From the NCBI RefSeq assembly GCF_016863635.1, contig NZ_BOPG01000037.1, positions 1-64,000 of the forward strand: 64,000 bases of DNA. The letters run 5' to 3'. Position 1 is the first letter of the stretch. Every line of letters starts with the position of its first letter. This DNA comes from Virgisporangium aurantiacum (lineage in GTDB: Bacteria; Actinomycetota; Actinomycetes; Mycobacteriales; Micromonosporaceae). Position numbers and translations under genes: made by a program. Under the pieces are notes generated by a model that was not told where the DNA came from, did not search any database, and saw only the letters and a list, made by a program, of their open reading frames with translations. This document shows positions 52,343 to 58,904 of the stretch, piece after piece.

Positions 52343-53083
52343 GTGTTTGACGTCACGGCCTATGGCGACGGGTTGGCCTCCGTCTACGACACGCTCTATC
52401 CGACCACCCCGGACGCCGATCAGGCGGCGCAGTTCGTCAACGACGAGGCTCCGCGGGGACGCGTCGTCGAGCTGGGCGTAGGCACCGGCCGGCTGGCGCT
52501 GCCGATGGTGAAGCTGGGGCTGCGCGTGCACGGCGTCGACGCGTCCCAGCGGATGCTGGACCTGCTCGCCGAGCGCGACCGCGAGGGTCTCGTCGAGGTG
52601 ACCGTCGGCGACTTCACCCGGCAGCTGCCGGCGGGCCCGTTCGACGTGGGGCTCGTCGCGCTGAACACGCTGTTCATGGTCCCCGACCGGGACCGGCAGA
52701 TCGAAACCCTGCGGCTGCTGCGGAGCCGACTCGTGCCGTCCGGCTCGGTCGTCGTCGAGACGTACAACCCGTGGTACTACCACCGGTTGACCGAGCCGCG
52801 CGTGGACGTGCACCACCTCGCACCCGACCGGCTGATGATCGACACGTCGTACGCCGACCGGGTCACCCAGACCGTGGTCATCGTCCACGCCGAACTCGAC
52901 GGTGGAACCCCGCGCAAGGTGGTCGAGCTGTCGCGGTACGCCTGGCCGTCGGAACTGGACCTCATGGCGCGGCTGGCCGGGCTGCGCCTGCGGGACCGGT
53001 TCGGCGGGTGGAACCGCGAGCCGGTGACGCCCGAGACGCCGCGGTACGTGTCGGTTTTCGAGGTGGCGGATGCTGACCGCTGA
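52343..53083 (+). CDS. Class I SAM-dependent methyltransferase (first gene of the RiPP cluster)
   Basis: 246 residues from a GTG at 52343 with GGAGGA upstream. SAM motif I is VVELGVGTGRLALPM, the acidic loop is VHGVDASQRML, and the later motif FDVGLVALNTLFM is also present. It overlaps the start of the kinase gene by 14 bp, so it belongs to the same transcription unit. In comparable clusters (cypemycin, lexapeptide, thioviridamide) a methyltransferase modifies the peptide N-terminus or a side chain; this one may do the same, but the site cannot be predicted. Confidence 0.85.
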   Translation: MFDVTAYGDGLASVYDTLYPTTPDADQAAQFVNDEAPRGRVVELGVGTGRLALPMVKLGLRVHGVDASQRMLDLLAERDREGLVEVTVGDFTRQLPAGPFDVGLVALNTLFMVPDRDRQIETLRLLRSRLVPSGSVVVETYNPWYYHRLTEPRVDVHHLAPDRLMIDTSYADRVTQTVVIVHAELDGGTPRKVVELSRYAWPSELDLMARLAGLRLRDRFGGWNREPVTPETPRYVSVFEVADADR

Positions 53084-54170
53084 CCGCACCCGGCTGGCGG
53101 CGGTGCCGCTCGCCGAGGCACCCGACGTGGGGGAGTTCCTCGACCGCCTCGGCCTCGGCGCGCTCGTCGACGACCGGGTCTCGTCGTTCATGGGACGCAA
53201 CGACATCTGGGCCGGAGTGTCCACTGTGGGCACCGCGCTGTTCGTCAAGCGGGTCGACGGCGAGCGGGCCGACGTCCGTCGCCGGCTCACCCGGATGGCG
53301 GCGCTCGCCACCGCCCTGCGGGACCACCCCGTCCTGCTCACCCCGCGGTGCTTCGGGGTCGACCTCGACGCCCGGCTGGCGGTCTTCGAACTGCTGGAGG
53401 ACTCGGTGACCGCGGCGGAACTGCTCGCCGTGGCCGGGTTCGGCGAGGACCTCGCGTACGAGGCCGGCTCGATGGTGGCGGCGCTGCACCGGCTCACCCC
53501 GCCCGACGCCCTGGTGTCCGACGGGTCCGAGCCGCCGACCCCGCCGGTCCGCGGGCTCGACGTCATTCCGTTGCGGGCGTACGTGGGCGCGAGCGCCGGC
53601 GAGTTGGAGGTGTGGGGCATCATCCACAACGACCGGCCCGTCGCCGACGCCATCAGGCGGCTGCGCGAGCGGGAGGAGCGGTCCGTCCGCACCGTCGTCC
53701 ATTGCGACCTCCGCCTCGACCAACTGCTGCGGTACCGCGGCCGGCTCCACCTGACCGACTGGGAGGAGTGCCGGATCGCGGACCCGGCCCGCGACATCGG
53801 CGCGTTCGCCGGCGAGTGCGTCTACCGCGCCGTGCTCGGCATGGCGTCGGCGAAGCACACCGGCGACCGCGAGCTGACCGAGAACGACGTGCTCGCCAAC
53901 GGCGTGCGCGAGTTCGAACTGCTGGTCCCGCTCATCGAGGCGTTCTGGGAGGGGTACCGGCTGGCGCGCCCGGAGGCGGCGGACGACCCGGACCTCGCCG
54001 AGCGGGCGGTGGCGTTCGCCGGCTGGCACATGTTCGACCGGGCCTGGGCCGCCGCGCACCTGCGCGCGCGACTGTCCCCTTTGGAGCGTGCGGCGGCCGG
54101 CGTCGGCCGCACCGCGCTCATCGACCCCGCCGCGCTGATCACGACGATGGGACTGGGAGGTGCGGCATGA
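53070..54170 (+). CDS. Phosphotransferase-type peptide kinase (LxmK/TvaC-like)
   Basis: 366 residues, aminoglycoside-phosphotransferase fold. The catalytic loop is VVHCDLRLDQLLRY (His211, Asp213) and the metal-binding loop is LTDWEECRIADPARDIGAFA (Asp230). In class V lanthipeptide and thioamitide pathways a homologue of this kind phosphorylates Ser/Thr of the precursor before elimination by a HopA1-type lyase. Here the lyase gene follows directly with an ATGA overlap, which makes the same role very likely. Confidence 0.82.
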   Translation: MLTADRTRLAAVPLAEAPDVGEFLDRLGLGALVDDRVSSFMGRNDIWAGVSTVGTALFVKRVDGERADVRRRLTRMAALATALRDHPVLLTPRCFGVDLDARLAVFELLEDSVTAAELLAVAGFGEDLAYEAGSMVAALHRLTPPDALVSDGSEPPTPPVRGLDVIPLRAYVGASAGELEVWGIIHNDRPVADAIRRLREREERSVRTVVHCDLRLDQLLRYRGRLHLTDWEECRIADPARDIGAFAGECVYRAVLGMASAKHTGDRELTENDVLANGVREFELLVPLIEAFWEGYRLARPEAADDPDLAERAVAFAGWHMFDRAWAAAHLRARLSPLERAAAGVGRTALIDPAALITTMGLGGAA

Positions 54171-55129
54171 CCGCCGCTGTGTCGGAGGAACTGTCCGGTG
54201 TGCTGGACGGGATCGAGGTGGACCTGGTCCGGCGGCGCGCGACCGTCGGCGACCGCGAGGTCGTGGCCGAGAACCGCAAGCAGTTGCAGGCGATGCTGGC
54301 CAGCACCCTGTACGACGCCCGGCACGCGGGTCGGCGCCCGGCGGACACGCCGCAACCGGCGAACCGGCGCGACCGCGACTTCGAGCGGCGGCTGCGCGCG
54401 GTGGTCCCGCACGACACCGCGCTGGTGCCTGGCCGGCTGGAGACCGGCGCCGCCGGGGACCCGTTGGTGGTGCGGATGAACGGCGTCCGCGTCCGCGTGC
54501 CGGCCGACCTGGTGGCGGAGCAGGGCCCGGACGGTGTGGTGCGGCTGCGCCTGCCCGCCGTGCTGCCCGCGATGTCACCCGGTTTCCTGGTGGTCAACGG
54601 CTCGGTCGGCACCGGACGGGCGGCGGGCGCCTGCCTCCGCGTGTACCTCCACGTTCCGACGCCCGACGCCGCACCGGTGGTGTGGGGTGCGGTGCTCGGG
54701 CACCTGGAAGAGGCGGGCGTCGCCTACCGGGCGAAGGTCACGTCGGCGCGCGCCCTGTTCCCCCGGCGCGACGCGATCGTGGTGTATCTCGGACCGGCGT
54801 CGTGGCACGCGGTGGCCGACCTCCAAACGGCCGCCACCGCGACCGGCGCGCTCGGCGCCGAGGTGTCGGCGTACGTGGCGCGGCTCGACGACGGCGTCGG
54901 CTGCGCCTGGGAACCCGACGACCCGCGGCCCGGTATGCGGGGGATGAGCTTCGGCGAGCACCGGTCCCACACGGTCGCGGCCGCGCTGATCGGCGCCGCG
55001 GCCGACGGCAACGGCGACCGGCACGCCGCGCTCGCCGACGCGCTGCGGGCCGCCCGCATCGACCCGGAGCGGATGTACCGCAACGTCGAGTCCCCCCAAC
55101 TGCCGAACCTGGAAGGAGGTGAACGATGA
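54167..55129 (+). CDS. HopA1-family protein, predicted dehydroamino-acid-forming lyase (LxmY/TvaD-like)
   Basis: 320 residues. The central block VRLRLPAVLPAMSPGFLVVN and the segment RVYLHVPTPDAAPVVWGAVL, with DAIVVYLGPASWHAVADLQ and GMSFGEHRSHTVAAALI further on, belong to the T3SS-effector HopA1-like family of RiPP clusters. The partner enzyme would remove phosphate from pSer/pThr to give Dha/Dhb. The stop overlaps the start of precursor 1; the 3' end carries a perfect ribosome site (AAGGAGGTGA at 55112-55121 region) for it. Confidence 0.85.
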   Translation: MTAAVSEELSGVLDGIEVDLVRRRATVGDREVVAENRKQLQAMLASTLYDARHAGRRPADTPQPANRRDRDFERRLRAVVPHDTALVPGRLETGAAGDPLVVRMNGVRVRVPADLVAEQGPDGVVRLRLPAVLPAMSPGFLVVNGSVGTGRAAGACLRVYLHVPTPDAAPVVWGAVLGHLEEAGVAYRAKVTSARALFPRRDAIVVYLGPASWHAVADLQTAATATGALGAEVSAYVARLDDGVGCAWEPDDPRPGMRGMSFGEHRSHTVAAALIGAAADGNGDRHAALADALRAARIDPERMYRNVESPQLPNLEGGER

Positions 55130-55293
55130 ACCCGACGCGCCTGATGTCCACTGTGGACACCTACACCGACCTGATGGAGGTCGCCTGTGCGCCGGCCCCG
55201 CAGTCGCTGGAGCCGTCGCCGACCTTCACTCCGCTGACGCCGCCGACCCCCTTCTCGGTCGTGAGCGTCACGATCGTGCCGCAGACGAACTGA
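55126..55293 (+). CDS. RiPP precursor 1, atypical (no C-terminal Cys)
   Basis: 55 residues, ATG overlapping the HopA1 stop, with a near-perfect ribosome site. The leader keeps the family motif (STVDTYTDLMEVA), but its only Cys is at residue 21, just after the motif. The C-terminal part is Pro/Thr/Val-rich and ends VSVTIVPQTN without Cys. It cannot form the terminal ring predicted for the other six. It may be an eroded precursor, a linear product, or a helper peptide. Confidence 0.72.
   Translation: MNPTRLMSTVDTYTDLMEVACAPAPQSLEPSPTFTPLTPPTPFSVVSVTIVPQTN
55146..55158. repeat. GTCCACWGTGGAC palindrome, exact copy
   Basis: Exact 13-bp palindrome inside the leader-coding part of precursor 1 (encoding STVD). 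Confidence 0.9.
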
Positions 55294-55317
55294 CGCCCGT
55301 CCCGGAAGGAGTGAGAC

Positions 55318-55494
55318 ATGGGAATCGAGAACCTGCTGGGTTCGGCCGACACGTACACCTCGTTCAGCGAGGTGGCGGCCGCGACCGGAACCGTGAACGA
55401 CCAGGTGGTGGCGTCGACGCCGGCGAGCGTCATCTTCACCATCGGCATCTCGGTCGGCATGAGCGTCACCGAGACGTACTTCCACGCCTGTTGA
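55318..55494 (+). CDS. RiPP precursor 2
   Basis: 58 residues, with GGAAGGAG upstream. Leader motif LLGSADTYTSFSEVAAA; the following region contains VASTPASVIFTIGISVG and the C-terminus TETYFHAC. The only Cys is the last residue, and a Thr lies five positions before it. Ser/Thr residues in the core are candidates for dehydration. It pairs closely with precursor 3. Confidence 0.85.
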   Translation: MGIENLLGSADTYTSFSEVAAATGTVNDQVVASTPASVIFTIGISVGMSVTETYFHAC

Positions 55495-55518
55495 GGCAGA
55501 GAAAGGAGGCCGGTCCCG

Positions 55519-55692
55519 ATGGGAACCGAAGCCTTGTTCGACGGCGCGGACGCCTACACCTCGCTCGCCGAGGTCGCCGCGCTGGAGGGCACACCCGACA
55601 ACGCGGTGGCGTCGACCTTCACGGTCATCGTCTTCACGGTCGGAATGTCCACCGGCGTGACCATCTCGGAAACCTACGAGCACGGCTGCTGA
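55519..55692 (+). CDS. RiPP precursor 3
   Basis: 57 residues with AAAGGAGG upstream. Leader LFDGADAYTSLAEVAAL, then VASTFTVIVFTVGMSTG, and C-terminus SETYEHGC. Single terminal Cys with Thr at minus 5 and His at minus 2, as in precursors 2 and 4. The core shares the VAST...FT.G pattern with precursor 2, so the two probably arose by duplication. Confidence 0.86.
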   Translation: MGTEALFDGADAYTSLAEVAALEGTPDNAVASTFTVIVFTVGMSTGVTISETYEHGC

Positions 55693-55714
55693 TCGACGAA
55701 GGGACGGACGGAAC

Positions 55715-55891
55715 ATGAGCACGGAGACCCTGTTCGGCGCCGCCGACGCGTACACGACGCTCGCCGAGGTGGCCGCCGACGGCGCCACGCCCGACATCGT
55801 CGAGCCGGCCGGCAGCCCGGTCATCATCACCGTCTTCACGGTCGGTGTCAGCGTCGGCACCATCCTGGTGACGTCCGAACACGAGTGCTGA
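55715..55891 (+). CDS. RiPP precursor 4
   Basis: 58 residues, preceded by GAAGGGA. Leader LFGAADAYTTLAEVAAD; the core has VIITVFTVGVSVGTILV and ends TSEHEC. The terminal Cys is again preceded by Thr at minus 5, with an additional Ser at minus 4. It belongs to the longer-core subfamily with precursors 2 and 3. Confidence 0.86.
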   Translation: MSTETLFGAADAYTTLAEVAADGATPDIVEPAGSPVIITVFTVGVSVGTILVTSEHEC

Positions 55892-55903
55892 ACGGAGCCG
55901 GAC

Positions 55904-56065
55904 ATGAACATCCATCCGCTGCTGGAGGGCGTCGACTCGTACACCACTCTGGCCGAGGTCGCCGTCGCGACGCCGGAGACGGAGGAGCCGCAGGCGACTC
56001 CGACCGTCATCGCGAGTCTCGTCGGCGGCGTCACGATCACCATCACCTACTACGAAGGGTGCTGA
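55904..56065 (+). CDS. RiPP precursor 5
   Basis: 53 residues. Leader LLEGVDSYTTLAEVAVA, then an acidic stretch (TPETEEPQ) before ATPTVIASLVGGVTITIT, and C-terminus TYYEGC with Thr at minus 5. Cleavage just before ATPT is plausible; this would give a product with an N-terminus like that of cypemycin. Spacing from precursor 4 is 12 bp with a GGAG ribosome site. Confidence 0.86.
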   Translation: MNIHPLLEGVDSYTTLAEVAVATPETEEPQATPTVIASLVGGVTITITYYEGC

Positions 56066-56068
56066 GAC

Positions 56069-56227
56069 GTGAGCATCGAAGCTCTGCTGGAGGGTGTCGA
56101 CTCGTACACGTCCCTCGCCGAGGTCGCCGCGGGAGCCGCGGGGACGCCGGAAACCGAGGCGCCGCAGTCGACCCCGACGGTACCGATCCTCATCTCCATC
56201 GAAATCACCATCGGGCTGGGGTGCTGA
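56069..56227 (+). CDS. RiPP precursor 6
   Basis: 52 residues from a GTG start three bases after the stop of precursor 5. Leader LLEGVDSYTSLAEVAAG and the acidic TPETEAPQ stretch are nearly identical to precursor 5. The core STPTVPILISIEITIGLGC ends with Thr at minus 5 from the terminal Cys. The ribosome site is weak (GAAGGG), so translation probably depends on coupling to the upstream gene. Confidence 0.86.
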   Translation: MSIEALLEGVDSYTSLAEVAAGAAGTPETEAPQSTPTVPILISIEITIGLGC

Positions 56228-56228
56228 G

Positions 56229-56384
56229 ATGGCACCGGACATCGCGGCCCTGCTGGACGGCGTGGAGACCTACACGTCGCTCGTCGAGCTGGTCGGCGCA
56301 CCGGACGTCGACGCGGCTCCCGCGTCGCACCCGGTCAGCACCATCGTCACCATCACGCTGATGACGATCTTCGAAGGTTGTTGA
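56229..56384 (+). CDS. RiPP precursor 7
   Basis: 51 residues starting one base after the stop of precursor 6. The leader is more divergent (LLDGVETYTSLVELVGA), then an Asp/Ala/Pro linker, HPVSTIVTITLM and the terminus TIFEGC with Thr at minus 5. The ribosome site is poor, again suggesting coupled translation. It precedes the oxidoreductase gene by three bases. Confidence 0.84.
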   Translation: MAPDIAALLDGVETYTSLVELVGAPDVDAAPASHPVSTIVTITLMTIFEGC

Positions 56385-56387
56385 GAC

Positions 56388-57368
56388 ATGGCCGGAAAGC
56401 AACGCCCGGCCGCCGTGCTCTTTCCACGGCAGGCCGAGCACGCCGAGTTCCTGGTTCCGTTCGCCCGGGCGGCGGTCGCCGGTGGCGCCCGCCGACTGTG
56501 GACGGGTCAGTCGCTGGTCGCCGAGAGCCACCAGGCGTTCGCGTACCTCGCGGGTGCGGGAATCCGGTTGCCGGTGGGCCTGGGCGTCACGCTCATGCCG
56601 CTGCGGCACCCGTACGAGGCGGCGGTGCAGGCTCGGAGCCTGGCGTTGCTGACCGGCCATCCGGTGGTCGCCGGCTTCGGTGCGGCGACCCCCGGTCTGG
56701 TCGCCGGCCTGCGGGGGTCCCCGTACCGCAGGCCGGCGGCCGCCGCGGCCGGCTACGCCTCGACGGTGCGCCGGCTGCTCGACGGCGCGGCAGTCGCGCA
56801 CGAGTGCGAGGCGTGCGCCTGCGCGGCGACCCTCCCCTCGGTCGCCCATCCACTGGTCGAGGTGGGGTTGGGCGTCCTGCGCCCGGCGATGGCGCGGGCC
56901 GCCGGCGCCGTGGCCGACGTCGCGGTCACCTGGATGACGCCACCGGAGTACGTGCGCGACGTGCTCAACCCGGCGCTGGCCGCCGGCGCCGTCGGCCGGC
57001 GCCGGCCACCGCGGACGGCGACGGTGGTGCACGCGGCCATCGCCCGGCCGGGGCGGGACCCGCGCCGCCTCGCGCTGGCCGGCGCGCGCCGCCACCTCGG
57101 CGCGCCGCACTACACGGACATGTTGCGGCGGGCCGGGATCCCGGCCGATCCGGCGGATCCGGAGGCCGGAGCGGCGGCGCTCGTGGACGCCGGCGTCTAC
57201 GCGTACGGCACCGCGACCGACGTCGCCAAGCAGGTGCGCGCCTACCGCGACGCCGGCGTCGACGAGGTGGTGCTGAACCCGGCCGGGGTCGCGCTGACCG
57301 AGGGCGGCGACGCGGCGGTGGCGGACCTGTCCGAGCTGCTGGCGGCGATCGGGGACGACGATGCATGA
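56388..57368 (+). CDS. Luciferase-like (F420-type) oxidoreductase, LxmJ-like
   Basis: 326 residues with an LLM-class TIM-barrel: RRLWTGQSLVAESHQAFAYL, VGLGVTLMPLRHPYEAAVQA and GHPVVAGFGAATPGLVAGL. A typical C-terminal segment for this class follows (TATDVAKQVRAYRDAGVDEV). In the lexapeptide pathway a related F420H2-dependent enzyme reduces dehydro residues to D-Ala-type residues. The same role here would turn some Dha/Dhb of the cores into D-amino acids. Cofactor use (F420 versus flavin) cannot be read from the sequence alone. Confidence 0.83.
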   Translation: MAGKQRPAAVLFPRQAEHAEFLVPFARAAVAGGARRLWTGQSLVAESHQAFAYLAGAGIRLPVGLGVTLMPLRHPYEAAVQARSLALLTGHPVVAGFGAATPGLVAGLRGSPYRRPAAAAAGYASTVRRLLDGAAVAHECEACACAATLPSVAHPLVEVGLGVLRPAMARAAGAVADVAVTWMTPPEYVRDVLNPALAAGAVGRRRPPRTATVVHAAIARPGRDPRRLALAGARRHLGAPHYTDMLRRAGIPADPADPEAGAAALVDAGVYAYGTATDVAKQVRAYRDAGVDEVVLNPAGVALTEGGDAAVADLSELLAAIGDDDA

Positions 57369-58014
57369 CCTACCGGCCACCACCGAGGCGCCCCCGTTCG
57401 GCGCCCGACGGCTGCTCCTGTTCGGGACCGGTTCCCTGTCGGTGGCGTTCCTGCCGTGGTGGCTCACCTGGCTGCGGACGGCCTACCCGGCGCTGGAGGT
57501 CCGCACGGTGGTGACGCGCAGCGCCCAGCGGTTCGTCAGTCGGCACGCGCTGACCGCTCTGGCCGGGCAGGCGGTGCCGCTCGACGCGTGGCCCGACGAG
57601 CGCGACGAGCCGGTTCCCGGCTCGGTGCACGTCGACTACGCGAGCTGGCCCGACGCGATCGCGGTCTACCCGGCGACGTTCCACTTCCTCGCGCGGTTCG
57701 CCCTCGGGCTCGCCGACACGCCGATGCTGCTGGCGTTGCAGACCACGGCGGCGGTGGTGGGGGTGGCACCGGCGGTGCCGCCCGGCGCGGTCGACTCGTT
57801 CACCTACCGGCGCCACCTCGCGGCGCTGGCGCGGCGGCCGAACACCACCGTGGCCGGCCCGGTGGAGGGCCGCAGCGCGCACACCGGCGACCGGGCGATC
57901 GGCACCGCCGCGCCACTGCCCGTGCTGCTGGCCAACCTGGAACTCGTGCGCCGTAGCGCCGGCGGCAACCACACCGGCGAGCTGCGGAAGGACGCGATCC
58001 CATGGCCGGGCTGA
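57361..58014 (+). CDS. HFCD-type flavoprotein, predicted C-terminal Cys decarboxylase (LxmD/TvaF-like)
   Basis: 217 residues, Rossmann-type flavoprotein fold (LLLFGTGSLSVAFLPWWL). The segment HVDYASWPDAIAVYPATFHF matches the FMN-binding His and PASAN region of EpiD-like enzymes, and LARFALGLADTPML continues the match. However, the canonical PASANT motif is PATFHF and the PxMNxxMW motif is replaced by PAVPPGAV. It would oxidatively decarboxylate the terminal Cys to an enethiol, but these changes leave its activity open. It overlaps both neighbours. Confidence 0.75.
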   Translation: MHDLPATTEAPPFGARRLLLFGTGSLSVAFLPWWLTWLRTAYPALEVRTVVTRSAQRFVSRHALTALAGQAVPLDAWPDERDEPVPGSVHVDYASWPDAIAVYPATFHFLARFALGLADTPMLLALQTTAAVVGVAPAVPPGAVDSFTYRRHLAALARRPNTTVAGPVEGRSAHTGDRAIGTAAPLPVLLANLELVRRSAGGNHTGELRKDAIPWPG

Positions 58015-58904
58015 TCAGGCGGTTCGGCACGGGCTACGTGCGCACCACGGTGCTCGACGCCGGCGGCGGACAGTACGTCTGGATCCGCCGGCCCGGCCCG
58101 GACCGGACCACGATCGACCGTCCGGGCGACGCCCTGCGGGCGACCATCGCCGGGCTGCCCGGCCTGGCAGTTCCCGAACCCGACGCGGAGTGGGCCGGAC
58201 CGGACGCGGTCGTGTACCGCGTCGGCGGACAGTCCTCGGTGGCCGCCGCGTTGTTGGCGGAAGCCGCAACGGCACAGACCATCGACGTCGCGGCGATCCT
58301 GCGCGACACGGCGGCGACGCTGTCCGCCCTGCATCACCGCGCGGCACCGGCCACCGAACGGCTGCCCGCCCCACCGGGCCCGGTACGCCTGCTCGCCTGG
58401 CTGCGCAGCGGAACCGGGTCCCGGTCGGCGGCGCGGCTGCACGGGCACGCCAATGCGGTGCTGGGGCACCGGCGGATCACCACGGCGATCGACTGGTGCG
58501 CGGACCTGATGGCCGGCGACACCCTCCTGCACGGCGCGCCCGGCACCGGCGTGCTGGTACCGGACGGGTCGGGACCGGCACTGCTGCTGACCGGGGAGGA
58601 CCTGTCCCGCGGACCCGTGGAGGCCGACCTCGGATGGCTGGTCGGCGAGTTGGTGGAGCACCGCGAGACCCGGCACCGCCCCGACTTCGACGACCTCGTC
58701 GCCGCGTTCCTCGGCGGCTGTCGGTCCGATGTGGACGGTGCCCGGGTCGGCCGGGCGGCCGCGCTGCGGTACCTCACGCACACCCACGACTTCGCCGCCT
58801 ACGTGGGCTGGCACGACGAACTGCTGACGAGCCTGCGGACGCTGGCCGGCGTGCTCGACGACGCCGGGCGCGGTGCGCTGCTGCCGGAGGTGAGCCGGAG
58901 ATGA
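58002..58904 (+). CDS. Phosphotransferase-fold protein lacking catalytic residues (pseudokinase)
   Basis: 300 residues. The C-terminal half has the layout of an APH-type kinase, but the HGDxxxGN catalytic loop reads HGAPGTGVLV (from His177). The DxE metal loop is replaced by LLLTGEDLSRGPVEADLGW. The catalytic Asp and Asn are therefore missing. Class V and thioamitide clusters carry a third processing component beside kinase and lyase (LxmX, TvaE). This gene may be that component, perhaps binding the leader or helping ring closure. That equivalence is inference. Confidence 0.7.
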   Translation: MAGLIRRFGTGYVRTTVLDAGGGQYVWIRRPGPDRTTIDRPGDALRATIAGLPGLAVPEPDAEWAGPDAVVYRVGGQSSVAAALLAEAATAQTIDVAAILRDTAATLSALHHRAAPATERLPAPPGPVRLLAWLRSGTGSRSAARLHGHANAVLGHRRITTAIDWCADLMAGDTLLHGAPGTGVLVPDGSGPALLLTGEDLSRGPVEADLGWLVGELVEHRETRHRPDFDDLVAAFLGGCRSDVDGARVGRAAALRYLTHTHDFAAYVGWHDELLTSLRTLAGVLDDAGRGALLPEVSRR

